From the NCBI GenBank assembly GCA_015680685.1, contig MNCI01027100.1, forward strand, positions 833,363 to 897,362: 64,000 nt of DNA, in the 5' to 3' direction. How positions within the stretch are numbered: position 1 is the first letter of the stretch; the number at the start of each line of letters is the position of its first letter. Source of the DNA: Gnetum montanum. Taxonomy: Eukaryota; Streptophyta; Gnetopsida; Gnetales; Gnetaceae. Shown one piece after another: positions 22,990 to 34,415 of this stretch. The notes below the pieces were generated by a model that saw nothing but the letters and a program-made list of their open reading frames with translations, made no database searches and was not told where the DNA came from. A program made the translations under genes and the position numbers.

Positions 22990-24990
22990 AATTTGCGTAG
23001 GCTAAGGAAGCGACACCTGCTAAGAGATCAGCCTATTGCATGCATGCCATAAACACTAGAGAATGGCAGTAGCTTGAAAGGCCTCGTTTAAAATAATGGG
23101 GGTAGGTAACCCAGAAGCCAGCCACGTTGCCCTGCTAAAAGGACACTCATAAGCAAAATGATCCCACGTCTCTACCTCCCATGTGCATGAAGGACACATG
23201 TCCTCAATGCCTAAACCCCTGTGCCACAGTGTCACACGCACCGGGATTGCCCTATGATTAAGAAGCTAGAGCAAGGTCTTTAGCTTTTTCGACAAGCAGC
23301 CCTTCAAAATAGTGGTGCACCCCAAAGCAGCTGAAAAGCAATGGTAAATGAGTAAATGCAATGGCATGTCCTACATAACACATTGATTCATCATCAAAGT
23401 GTGTCAACAGATGGCATGCCACAAGAGAAAATCCCCACACGTTGCTATCCACTACTAATATTTATTTCTCATGAGACGTACCTAGGGCATGACCTTTGTA
23501 CCACTTTGTGTCATTCTATGCATTAGGTGTTGTTGCCCGATCATAACAAGGTTATGAGAATTTGAAAATTCTTGCCCCGTCTACAGCTTTGGGCCTTGCC
23601 ACCATCTCCCAAGCCAATAAATGCATCTATTTCCCTCCTTTCCACCCAACCACACAAAACTACGAATTAGTTGGTCAACTTTATTACCAATGTCAGAAAA
23701 CAATGTCTATTGGCCGATCCAGTATTGCAACCGCTGCAACAATTTAATCCACAACTACCACTGGTTCCATCCATACATGGGGAACCCAAGATACGTATCT
23801 TGTTCAGTCCCAGGCACAACCCCCAAGGTCAGCATAATCCCAATTTTAATTGTTTTGTCAGTGTGAGTCATATAAACGGCCAACTTGGCTCTGCTAACTT
23901 TGAGACCAACCTCCTTGGCCAGTTGAATTAATGTGCTATCCAAAGCCTTGGCTTGTGGGATCAATGCATGCGTAAAGACAATTGTATCATCCACATAATG
24001 CCCAGCCAAGCACTCCACCCCATGAAGATCCAGCCCTCATACCCCTTCCATTTTGCAGTGCTCCTGCAAAGTATCCATCACAATAATGAACAAATATGGA
24101 GACAAAGGATCACCCTACCCCAGCCACCGCCTAGGCGAGGAGAAACCCCAAAAAACCCCATCAAGATCAATGGAATACCTTGTCGAAGACTGAATGTCAA
24201 GGCACAAATTAAAGAAGTCCTAGCTAAAACATTTTCTTAACATGACATCAGCTAGACCCTCCCAAGACACCGTGTCATAAGCCTTGGTTATGTCAAGTTT
24301 GAAGCATAGGCCAAGGAACCGAGTCAATCTCAAAGAGTGAAGAATTTCTTGGAGCAGAATCACCTAATCCTACAGAAGACGATCTTTCACAAATCCAACC
24401 TGATTATTCCAAACAAGCTTTGGCACCAAAGGTGCCAACTGTCTCACTAGCATCTTGTTAAAGAGACGAAGGAGCGTACCGTTCTGAAGGACAAGCAGTC
24501 TTAGGGATAAGTACGATTCGAGAGCAATTAATTTCGTGGCGTATTTGCCTCCAACTAAGCATACTATTGAATGCATCTAGAATGTTATCCCCTAACACAT
24601 TCGCAAATTCCCTAAAGAATTCGATAGGCCACATGTCCAGCCCCAAGGCCAGACCCGACTTAAGAGCCCCCATGGCCCACTCTGATTCAAGTCGAGAGAC
24701 AGGTGCAAGCAGATTAAGATTATCTTCAACTGTGAGAATCCTCTAAACAGGCACAGAAATGGGCTTCTTGACCCTCCTCCTCCAAACATTAGCCTAGTAG
24801 TGTTGAAGGTTGTGCACCCTTTTGGCTTGGCAATTGGCTCTTGCCGTAGCAAAGAAAAAACTAGTTGGTCTATCGCCATCTTTTAGCCACTTGATTCTGG
24901 AGCGTTGCTGCCAATACTCAACTTTTTCTTGACCCAATTACAAGAGCCTATAGAGGGCCTCATGCTCCTCCACTAATGATTCCCCTTCCT
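22990..24990 (-). pseudogene. L1 ORF2 reverse transcriptase and zinc-binding domain
   Basis: Pieces on the minus strand show WPIEFFREFANVLGDN and RIVLIPKTACPSE (24673-24458), LVWNNQVGFVKDRLL (24420-24370), a decayed catalytic box HYVDDTIVFTHA (24018 down; YADD changed to YVDD), GLKVSRAKLAVY, and YLGFPMYGWNQW. The zinc-binding domain at 23241-23056 has RRGL-like WHRGLGIEDMCPSC and the ETWDHFAYECPFS motif. Stops and shifts make it inactive. Confidence 0.85.
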
Positions 24991-26187
24991 CCTGCCTTGC
25001 TTGAATATCCCAGAGTTAGTGTTCCAATGTGCCATGGAAGTAACGAAAGGAATGTTTATCATCCTTCCAACATGATCGAATCTCCTTCTTAAGGACGTTA
25101 AGCCCATTAGTAAGGAATTCATGTGGGTCTTGGGTAGAATGATAGCCCTCCCAAATCATGACAACTAGAGGCCTTAACCAGGATTTCATGAGCCACAATC
25201 ATTCAAAACAAAAACGAGCCCTAGAGTTACATGACTCCCTACCAATCTAATAGATTAGCAACTGGTGGTCCAAACTTCATCATTCGATTCCCATAACAAG
25301 CACCTCCTGCGAGAGCAAGAGGGAAGATCCCACCCAAACCCGATCAATTCTAGACAACACTCTAGCGTTACCAATTCTCCAGTTGCTCCAAGTGTAATGA
25401 TAGTTCTCGATCTCAAGGTGCACCAAATCATGCACCAAGTGTAATGATAGTTCTCGATCTCAAGGTGCACCAAATCATGCACCAAGTGTAATGATAGTTC
25501 TCGATCTCAAGGTGCACCAAATCATGCACCAAGTGTAATGATAGTTCTCGATCTCAAGGTGCACCAAATCATGCACCAAGTGTAATGATAGTTCTCGATC
25601 TCAAGGTGCACCAAATCATGCACCAAGTGTAATGATAGTTCTCGATCTCAAGGTGCACCAAATCATGCACCAAGTGTAATGATAGTTCTCGATCTCAAGG
25701 TGCACCAAATCATGCAGGTGCAAAAATTGTAAGAATTGCTTGGTGCCCGATGGTGCAACGCACTCTGCCCTCGTCTTTTCCCAAGCATAAAGTTGTTGAT
25801 TAAAATCCCCTACTAAAACACAATGCTACGTCCAGAATAAGCATGGCAATTCGCCTTAGCTCCATGAGACGTCACCCCCACTCTTGTTCCCCATAAAAGT
25901 TGGTGAGCCAAAGCCCCACTAACGGCAAATGGATTGTAATGCTCCAATCCAAAGCATCCAAATGCTAGAACCGAAACCTAGACAACACAGCCAATCCCCC
26001 AGCACATCCTTGGCACGCCACCTGCTGGACATACCAACTAGTCCACTGCAGCAACTCAAATTCCTGTGGCTGCAACTTCGTTTCTTGTAAACACAATGTC
26101 ACAGTGATCCTGATTCACAACCTCTTTGAGGACATGTTTCTTGTAGGGGGTGCCCTACCCCCTGCAATTCCATGTCATAATCTTCAT
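24991..26187 (-). pseudogene. L1 ORF2 endonuclease domain
   Basis: The minus-strand start at 26187 gives MKIMTWNCRG, the standard opening of plant L1 endonucleases, followed at once by a stop. Later pieces include VVNQDHCDIVF and, after the minisatellite, the ESNDEVWTTS region that replaces the usual SDH box. A 47-bp tandem array at 25391-25719 interrupts the domain. Confidence 0.8.
25391..25719. repeat. 47-bp minisatellite, seven copies, inside L1 endonuclease
   Basis: The unit begins AGTGTAATGATAGTTCTCGA and repeats at 25391, 25438, 25485, 25532, 25579, 25626 and 25673. Copies are essentially identical. The unit length is not a multiple of three, so each added copy shifts the endonuclease frame. 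The single-copy sequence is ordinary L1 endonuclease sequence, so the array arose inside the element. Confidence 0.95.
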
Positions 26188-26189
26188 GA

Positions 26190-27487
26190 TCACCCATTCG
26201 AGCACTTGCAGTAGACCTCTTTAAGGGTCATTTGAAGGCCCAAATCAATTTCAAGTTGTGTTTGCCTGTGACGCACCACCGGCATTGGTAGATGGCCAAC
26301 CTTCCCAGCATCTGTTAGCACCTTAAACCCATTGCACGACTCTATTGTCAGCTTGGAAATCTCCTCCATTGTAGGCTTAGAGGAGCCTCTAACAACAAAC
26401 ACCTAGCCCCCAAGAGAGGGAAGCTCCATGCTTGGTTGCAAGGGCTTCAACGAGGTGGCGAAACATTCCTCTTGAGGCATGTCAACAGGGGAGGGTGAAG
26501 CCCGATTTGCCCCCTCCTCCACAGCAATCGTCGATGCCGAAACACCCCCACCTCCAAACCCCAATGTGATCATTGGAGCTTTTTGGGGGCCTCACGCTAG
26601 AGCAACCAACTTTGGCCGCAGCCCCCTCTTTTGCTTCTTTTTGACTTGTTGCCATCCTCCTACATCCCCATTGGCCTTAGCCCAGCACACTACCATCAAC
26701 TAGCCAACTTTTCCGCAAAATTGGTAGGAGTCACCCTTGGACCTAAAACCCTCGCTCTCTATAAGCAAATTTTCATATTCAACAATAAGCCTCTCCTCCC
26801 CCGAGGAAAGAGCCAGGACTAAATCCCGGAGTAGGTCCTTGGGATCCAACAACCTCCAAACATAGAACCTAGCAAAACCTATCCTTTCCATCGTCCAAGT
26901 GGATTTTTCTAGAGCGATGAACTCCCTAAAGTAAGCAACCAGGGACTTGAAAAAGGCCAGCATCCAAAACTCTCAAGGAACACCAAACATGCGAATCCAA
27001 ACCAAAGCCCATGAGAAAAGGTCTTTATCTCAGTACGCACCTAGCCTCCAAGTGATGAGCACCAACCCTCACACCCCAAAAACCCATGGACCCCTTAGCA
27101 AAATGCAATCTCGGTCCTTAACACAATGAAAAACAAAAAGAATGAGTTCCTCAGAGAGGCTCATCCCTCCAACATTGTCTAGCCCCCACGTAGAGACCAC
27201 CCATTTACGGATGAGCTCAAGCTTGGGCCTCGGCCCACTCAAGATGAAACAGTCGATGAGGCCATGCTCCACAATACCCAACGCTTCCTATGGCAAACGA
27301 GGAACCTCCAGCCACAAAGAACCATTGAGCATAACAAAGGTTCCAAAGAAACCTCCCTTGTCCACACCATCTTGCATGCCATGTCAAACCCACTAGTCCC
27401 ACAGCTTCCACCTGGATCCCCAACTCCAAAGCCGACAACCCTACTCCCTCCAACACCCAACCCCACAACATCTCCCACCTCTACCAT
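26190..27487 (-). pseudogene. L1 ORF1 (DUF4283 and knuckle-type protein)
   Basis: The minus strand encodes the nucleic-acid-binding ORF1 of plant L1 elements. From 27281 it shows the DUF4283 pattern (IRKWVVSTWGL, then FVFHCVKDRD and LLRGPWVFG), then 26963-26700 with WRLLDPKDLLRDLVLAL, IVEYENL and a decayed zinc knuckle, then a C-terminal piece 26402-26190 (GFKVLTDAGKVGHLP). Frameshifts separate the pieces. It lies directly upstream of ORF2, as usual. Confidence 0.75.
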
Positions 27488-27530
27488 TCGAGTTCCTCTT
27501 TTCTCGAGAGAAGTACATTGGTGAAGTCTT

Positions 27531-28085
27531 TACCCTTCCATGTGAGCAATTTAGATAATGCTTTTGGTTTAAATAGATGGCAACATTAACAATGATTTAA
27601 CAAATAGAATTGAAGTAGGATAGAGGAAATGGTAAGTTCTATAGAACTACTATCAAACCTATGATCCTTTACAATCCAAATTGTTAGTCTATTAAAAAAC
27701 AGCTAGCTCATGCACAGATGTGGCAAAGATATGTATGCTAAGATGGATGCTGGTGTAACTATGAAAGATTGAATCAACAACAATCTTATTAAGGGAAGTG
27801 TAGAAGCAACATACATAAATGAGAAGATCAAAGAAAGTCATCTTAGATGATTTGGTCATGTTCTAAGAAGACCAAAGAAAGCTCCAATTAAAAGAGGATA
27901 CTTTATTAAAGTTGCAATAACAAACATAGTAGACAAAACCATATTTGGTTTGCTTGCATAGATATCCAAGATTTTGGTATTAATGCTTATATAGCTTTCA
28001 ATAGAAGCAAATGACATAATAGAACTCATATAACTAACTCCATGTAGTTAGCATAAGGTTAAGATGATGATGCTTATTCCTACCT
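27531..28085 (+). pseudogene. RTE-type LINE, C-terminal part and 3' end
   Basis: This continues the RTE LINE broken at 21206. It encodes DGNINNDLTNRIEVG near 27580, DVAKICMLRWM near 27720, a decayed RWFGHV region near 27855 and the typical C-terminal block near 27960-28060 ending in GATGATGATG. Many stops are present. Confidence 0.8.
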
Positions 28086-28639
28086 TTCATAAACTACAAC
28101 AAATGGACTCTTACCTTTTTTAAAAAAAATTTTGTAAAGATTGGTATTTCTATTGAAATTCTTATCATTCAAATTCCCTAATTATAGAACAAATAATGTT
28201 AAAAGTAGACCAATTGTATTATATTGTTTTGGTACAAGAAAATGGGCAATCATATGAAATCTTAAAAATAAACAAGAAAAACTAAAAACATGGATTAATT
28301 AATAAGTTTAACTGTCACTACTAGTCCTAAGTTCAAATGCAAAAACAAGGTGGTTAGTATAAGGTTGGTGGCCAGCTATAAAGCCATGTCAAATTCCATA
28401 GATAAATTATCTACTAAGGCATTCTCCAAATGCAATGCATAGACATGACAAGACCCCGTTGCTATGAAAATTCAGTAAGGGCTTGCTAGGACATCCTATA
28501 GAAAAATCACACAAAATTTCCCCCGGATCTTGTGGAAAGTTGGCAAGGGTTCCCACATTAGGGACAGGCCTGGGTAAAAAAGCAAATCCAGCAGCAGAAA
28601 TTTAGGATTACAGCCTAGAACATCAGTACTTTTGATGAA
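28086..28639. other. Unassigned sequence between RTE 3' ends
   Basis: AT-rich sequence with no recognised frame or element. Confidence 0.4.
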
Positions 28640-28815
28640 AAGTGTCTTTGAAATTCTTGATATAAGCTAAACCAATTAAAGATGGTATGAAGAAATTGCA
28701 AATAGATAAGGATCTAGCTCTTAAAAGAGGTGAATATTGAAAGAGAACTCATGTAGCTAAACCTCACTTTTAGAGACATGGCTAAGATGATGATGATGAT
28801 GATGATGATAATGTT
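28640..28815 (+). mobile_element. Second RTE LINE 3' end with (GAT)n tail
   Basis: The last coding block of an RTE LINE is recognisable in broken form (RWYEEIANR near 28690), ending in a pure GATGATGAT run at about 28787-28812, the type of simple-repeat tail RTE elements carry. It is 5'-truncated. Confidence 0.6.
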
Positions 28816-29430
28816 TAATCAAAAAAATGAAGTGAACAATTAAATGTGGAGTTATGCCCACTGGATATGGAATATACTATTTTAGCATGAAGCACCAAAA
28901 CAGTCATGTAACAATATCAGAACAGATCATATCATCAAAAAATCATTACAGCATTTCATGGTTTGTATCGTTTGGTAAACTTATAGTTAAGAAACAAGAA
29001 TTGTACACTACTATTTTCTTGTATCATGCTTATACAGTGATTCATGGAGCTACATATTTACATACGTTATTGGTAGTGGTTGTTCAATATGAAAATTAGG
29101 AACTCCCGCTTGATACCAACTACTTCACCGAACAACCTGCAAGAAACTAGGCACTGCCAAATAGATAGTACGCCATGCTCATATAATTTGAGTTTGATAT
29201 TATGAGTACTGCACTGTACTGCTTGTTTTCCATCTTTTACACTAATTTTATTATGCTAGACTCTTCAACGAAGTTCCAATAAGAGAATGACGCATCAAGT
29301 AAACAACTGCAATGCAACATTTTACCTAACTGAGCTTTGCAATATTCTGTAAAATGAGCTACAACTATGTGTTTCTTATCCCATAAGTTAAAGACCACAC
29401 TCAACATGCCTTAAATTGCCTTCTACCAAG
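28816..29430. other. Unassigned intronic sequence
   Basis: No element is recognised. An open frame at 28854-29099 has no family I know. Viral homology starts abruptly at about 29431. Confidence 0.4.
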
Positions 29431-30057
29431 AGGAATGGAAATGCAAAGGATATAACTATGTTCATATCGTTCAACTAGACATACATATCCACCCTCATTT
29501 CAACTACCGCATGCAGAACCCATATTGGATAGCTTTAGTAGATAAACGCTTCAAACATTTTGAAGATGCTATCATTACTAAGGCTAAGGTCAGAGATTAG
29601 AAAGAGATGATCTTGTAGTGACCCTTCTTCCTAATTTCATGCTCTCTCTCCGCGATAAGAATCTGTATGACTCTTTAATACTTATAATATACATTCCAGT
29701 AGATATGCATTATGGTAGTGTATATGCAACTATAGGTACTAGATTATGCTTCAAGTTATTCTCTAATACTAGTATTAAAATTCTCCTTCCATTTGGCCAA
29801 CAAGTAGTTTCAGTAGGATCTACAAATATGGAATATGGTACAAACATAAACACAAAAGATCACCCTCTCTATCCTCAGATAGACAACACGTTGGAAGATT
29901 TCTATGACTTTACCCCTTTTGGTAAACCAGGTGGATCAGGAAGAAGAAGATATAGAATAAATCTGAAAACTCCAAGGTTCACAAAATTAGATTCATTTGG
30001 CGTTAACGATCTCCCAAAATCAAGTAGCAAATCCATTCTACCAAAAACCACTACTAC

Positions 30058-30187
30058 CCTAATTCCTCATCGTAGATCATTTAGAATTAGTGAACAAATA
30101 CCTAATTCCTCATCGTAGATCATTTAGAATTAGTGAACAAATACCTAATTCCTCATCGTAGATCATTTAGAATTAGTGAACAAATAC
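30058..30187. repeat. 43-bp tandem triplication in viral copy A
   Basis: The unit CCTAATTCCTCATCGTAGAT... occurs three times in a row with almost no change. The two extra copies add 86 bases, which shifts the frame between the movement and coat regions. Copy B has a single unit with differences. Confidence 0.9.
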
Positions 30188-31015
30188 CTGAACCTAACCC
30201 CGATGCTGAAAAACAATTAAAAGCTTTATTCGAAGAATTAGGAATAACAACAGATGTAAAAAAAATCCTTGCTGGAGAAACTTCTGAAGACACTGTGCCA
30301 AAACCATTAGAAAAGGATCCTGTAATAGATCCAGAGATTGATACATCCTGTGGACACCCTTCTGCATTCAAACATGGAAACTCTTACCATTGTGCAGAAT
30401 GTGATGCCTTACTTAGGATAAATATGAATGAAAATGTAGAAAGCTCTGAAGACAAGTCCAACAAAGAACATATCCCAAATGTCAACTCAGCAGAGAAACA
30501 AAGTGAAACAGCCCATAATCTATTCCAAAAACTCTCTGTTGATCCACCAGCAGATACCATAAAACTACAGAACTGGGCAGATTCACATATTTCTACTACA
30601 CTACTTACCTCTCGTAGATGTCTTAGCGAAATAGCTAAAAGTCAAAAGAAAGTAGCAACAATTGAATGTGCAGCTCAATGCTGGGTCCCTAAAAGTCTTC
30701 AACCAAGTCCTAACAAGAATACAAAAATTCCAGCCTATGGCACAAATGCAGATCTCCTCCACCTGGAATAGCAGAACCTGTATCTAGAACAAAACCGTCT
30801 AACTCTACACAAAAATCCACGATGGCACAAAAAGGAAAAGGACAAATGATTAATGCAAATGAAGGATCATCACAAGTGATGGATTTCGAACTAGAGGGAG
30901 AAGACGAAGCTCCTCCTGCTCCTCCAAATCCTAAGAAATATCCACAGGTCTCTTCCAAACTCTTGAGTGAAAAAGAACCAAAGTACAACATGGATAAATT
31001 AGATCAACTTACACC

Positions 31016-31440
31016 TACTTGGAGCAATGCCCCCACCATTTGCCGAAAAATACCAACAAGATTTATATGCATATGACAAATCAATAGAAAACATGAGTTT
31101 TAGTGCGATCAGGCAATACATTATGAATGGCAATAGAAATATCTGTCATGATGTCCAAGCTGCAAAACAACTAAAAATAACTGAGAAAAAAGTAGGACAT
31201 TCTTTTTGCCAAGAAATTTGTCATTCAATTGGTACACCTGCTTGGAGCAATGCCCCCACCATTTGCTGAAAAATACCAACAAGATTTATACACATATGGC
31301 AAATCAATAGAAAACATGAGTTTTAGTGCAATCACACAATACATTATGAATGTCAATCGAAATATCTGTCATGATGTCCAAGCTGCAAAATAACTGAAAA
31401 TAACTGAGAAAAAATTAGGACATTCTTTTTGCCACAAAAT
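31016..31440. repeat. Direct duplication of about 225 bp in viral copy A
   Basis: The segment starting TTGGAGCAATGCCCCCACCA occurs at about 31019 and again at about 31242. The same segment occurs once in copy B near 33848. The two copies in A differ at several bases, so the duplication is not very recent. Confidence 0.85.
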
Positions 31441-31445
31441 TTATC

Positions 31446-31560
31446 TTTTAGTGATCTAATTTATCCATGCTGTACTTTGGTAACTTTCTTCGATCCTTTC
31501 TAATTCTTGGATATCCTCTGTGGCCATTTGGATGAATGCATTTTAGCGAGTGTGATTTAG
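31446..31560 (-). pseudogene. Inverted viral fragment between copies A and B
   Basis: The reverse complement of this stretch matches the part of copy B just upstream of the protease (34845-34935): ATCCAAGAATTAGAAAGGAT is identical in both. Its other end (31450-31480) resembles the coat segment at 30970-31000 in inverted form. A second, shorter inverted match to its distal end lies at 31914-31950. Confidence 0.65.
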
Positions 31561-31959
31561 AGATTTCTGGCTTCCTATCTGTCTTGCTATGTGTTCGAGG
31601 TTCTGGTCGTCCTACATGATTAGCTATAGCTCTTGGAGACTTATCGTGACTAACGATCTAGTGGAGGCGTAAGGTGCTCAATAAGGCCAAGGAGTGGCGA
31701 AGTAAGTCACGATGTTGTATTGGGTCAGGTTTGTTGAGTGCTCTCCTAACACTTTCCATGGTTTCATCCAAGACTCTTCCAGGTACCTCTTCATACACAC
31801 AATGTTTATCTCATTACTACACTACTACTTTGTGCTCTACATTAATTACCACCACTTCCCAAAGAGCAAGAGATTTATCCTCTTAGCAATTTGCATCCAA
31901 TGCAATTGTTCTTATCAATGCATTTTAGCAAGTATGATCTAGAGATTTCTGGTTCTGGA
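31561..31959. other. Rearranged sequence before viral copy B
   Basis: The phrase TGCATTTTAGC...AGAGATTTCTGG occurs at about 31533 and 31919, so this block is bounded by a direct repeat of an inverted viral end. The interior is not recognised and could be viral leader or host sequence. Confidence 0.4.
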
Positions 31960-32403
31960 CTACGTCCAATCTTGCTTTCTTTCTTCACCCTGAGGGAGTT
32001 TGAGGAATGGAAACACAAAGGATATAACTATGTTCATATCGTTGAACTAGACATACGCATCCACCCTCATTTCAACTACCACCTACAGAACCCATATTGG
32101 ATAGCTTTAGTAGATAAACGTTTCAAATGTTTCAAAGATGCTATCATTACTCAAGCTAACGACAAATTAGAAAGAGATGCTCTCGTGGTCACCCTTCCTA
32201 ATTTCACACTTTCTCTCCACGATAAGAATTTGTACAACTCTTTAATGCTTATAGTATACATTAAAGTAGATATGCATTATGACAAAGTATATACAACTAT
32301 AGGTACTAGGTTATGTTTTAAATTATTTTTTAATACTAGTATTAAAGCTCTCCTTCCATTTGGCCAACAAATAGTTTCAGTAGTATCTACAAATATAGAA
32401 TAG
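31960..32403 (+). pseudogene. Endogenous Caulimoviridae copy B: movement protein region
   Basis: This reads like the core of a plant pararetrovirus movement protein, which in related viruses moves virus through plasmodesmata. Short landmarks are FEEWKHKGYNYVHI, the VDMHYD box and LPFGQQ. It ends at a premature TAG near 32401 where copy A reads through into the coat region. The N-terminus is not identifiable because of the rearrangement before it. Confidence 0.8.
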
Positions 32404-34363
32404 GGTACAAACATAAACACAAAAGATCTTCCCATACACACACTATCCTCAGATAGATGACACACTAGAAGATTTCTATGACTTTATCCCTTCCAGTAAA
32501 CCAAGTGGATCAAGAAGAAGAAGATATAAGGTTCACAGAATCAGATCTATTTGGTGTCGATGATCTCCCATAATCAAGTAGTAAATCCATTTTGCCCAAA
32601 ACCACTATTGCTTCGTAGATCATTTAGAATCAATGAACCAACACCTGAACCTAAGCCTAATATAGAGAATTGACTAAAAGCCTTGTTTGAAGAGCTTGGT
32701 ATTAAAATTGATGTATGGAAAATCCTTGGTGGAGAGACCTCTGCAAAAACAAATACACAAGCACCAAAGGAAACTGTGTCAAAACCTTTAGAAGAAACCA
32801 TAGGAAAAGAACCTGCTATTGGATCGGATGTAGATACATCTTGTACCCATCCTTCTGCATTCAAACATGGAAACTCTTATGACTATGCAAAATGTGATGC
32901 CTTGCTTAGGATAAATATAAATAAAATTGAGGAAAGCTCTGAAGAACATATCCCAAATGTCAACTTAGTAGAGCAACAAAGTGAAATAGCCCATAATCTA
33001 TTCCAAAAACTTTCTATTGATCCAATAGCAGATACCATAAAACTACAAAACTAGGCAAATTCACATATTTCTACTACGCTACTTACATCTTGTAGATGTC
33101 TTAGTGAAATAGTTAAAACTCAAAAGAAAGTAGCAACAATTGAACATGCAGCTCAACGTTGGGTCCCCAAAAGTCTTCAACTAAGTCCTAAAAAGGATAC
33201 AAAAATTCTAGCCTATAGCACAAATGCAGATTCTCCTCCACCTAGAATAGCAGAACCCATATCTAGAACAAAACTATCTAACTATAGACAAAAATCCATG
33301 ATGGCACAAAAAGGAAAAGGAAAAATGATTAATGCAAATGAAGGATAATCACAAGTGATGGACTTTGAACTGAAGGAAGAAGACGAAGCTACTACTCTTC
33401 CAAATCTTGAAGAATATCCACAAGTCTCTTCAAGACTCATGAGTGAAAAAGAACCAAAGTACAACATAGATAAATTAGATCCAACTAAAAGACAAAACGT
33501 TATAGACAGGATTAACAGAGCCATTGATAGACAGGTTATCCTAGAACGAAAACCTACTAAACATGCAATACAGAATTGTGTTCAACTTCGTAGGAAACCT
33601 CAGATGATAGTGGAACCAAATTGAACCAAACATTGGGATACAATAAGATGGACCACCTATCCTTTTCATCAGTGCTATAACTAAAGAATTCATATGAGAC
33701 AAAATTGAATATGATGATAGTTATAGGGAAAGATTTTCAAGATCAAAATTAGATAATATTACAGATTTAGAACCATTCCTAGACACAATGGAAGAATAGT
33801 ATTATAGGGGAAAACTGACACATGATAGGATGGCCAAAGAAGACCTGCTTGGAGCAATGCCCCCACCATTTGCTGAAAAATACCAACAAGATTTATACAC
33901 ATACAGCAAATCAATAGAAAACATGAGTTTTAGTGTGATCAGGCAATACATTATGAATGTCAATAGAAATATCTATCATAATGTCCAAGCTGCAAAACAA
34001 CTGAAAATAACTAAGAAAAAATTAGGACATTCTTTTTGCCAAGAAATTTCTCCTAACTTTTATGGCTTTAAGACATCAAAACTAGAATGAAAATATAAGC
34101 CTCATGACTGTTGCCAATGCAAACCTCGAATGGCAACCTAAATATACAAAGAAAAATTCTGGCAAGGTATTTAGAGAAATGTTTAAGAGAAGAAAGAACA
34201 AACAAGACAAGGACTCCATCTAATGCTTCTTATGCCAAGGAAACCATGTCGCTAGAAATTGTCTGAAAGAGCACAAATATCCTCAAAAAGTTAATTTTAT
34301 TACTCAACATAATCTTCCTAAAAAATATTATGATTTTACAGTAAATGAAAATACAACTTTCAA
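32404..34363 (+). pseudogene. Endogenous Caulimoviridae copy B: coat protein region
   Basis: Broken frames continue from the movement region: a coat N-terminal part near 32680-33060 with the CTHPSAFKHGNSY cluster, a lysine-rich part near 33300-33620, and a conserved block near 33830-34090 (PPPFAEKYQQ). A zinc knuckle of CX2CX4HX4C type (CFLCQGNHVARNC) lies at about 34223-34262, the RNA-binding motif at the end of pararetroviral coat proteins. Several stops separate the parts. Confidence 0.8.
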
Positions 34364-34415
34364 CACTATGCGGACGACACGATGATTTTTAGTCGCGCTA
34401 CGGTCCCACAAGCGN
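34364..34415 (+). other. L1 catalytic-box fragment abutting an N
   Basis: Bases 34368-34414 translate to YADDTMIFSRATVPQ, a LINE reverse-transcriptase catalytic box, not viral sequence. It resembles the L1 copy on the minus strand at 24018-23960 (YVDDTIVFTHALIPQ). It is GC-rich against AT-rich viral flanks and stops at the N at 34415. It may be an assembly join or a tiny real insertion. Confidence 0.7.

Larger units (their letters stand above)
21207..27530 (-). mobile_element. Near full-length L1-type LINE nested in RTE LINE
   Basis: On the minus strand the element reads, in order, ORF1 (27487-26190), ORF2 endonuclease (26187 to about 24990), reverse transcriptase (to about 23755), zinc-binding domain (23241-23056), a long GC-rich 3' region (22980-21224), and a tail that appears on the plus strand as a T-rich run at 21207-21223. 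The flanks share an imperfect duplication (CAATGTAGG on the left, CCATGTGAGC on the right). The broken RTE LINE continues on both sides, which defines the insertion. Confidence 0.85.
29431..31445 (+). pseudogene. Endogenous Caulimoviridae copy A: movement and coat regions
   Basis: This copy aligns closely with copy B (31960 on). Bases 29431-29990 cover the tubule-forming-type movement protein region (VDMHYG, GTRLCFKL, LPFGQQ) and lead without a stop into the coat region. The coat frame at 30133-30771 includes CGHPSAFKHGNSYHCAECDA, a Cys/His cluster also present in copy B. Relative to B it has a roughly 360-bp deletion after 31010. A 43-bp triplication and a 225-bp duplication break the frames. 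It is inactive. It lies in LHCB7 intron 3. Confidence 0.85.

Noticed and set aside
25391-25719. Regular repeats resembling a CRISPR array
   Set aside because: The 47-bp units are contiguous with no variable spacers and lie in an L1 of a plant genome; it is a minisatellite.
28787-28812. GAT microsatellite as an independent repeat
   Set aside because: It is the simple-repeat tail of an RTE LINE 3' end, not a separate feature.
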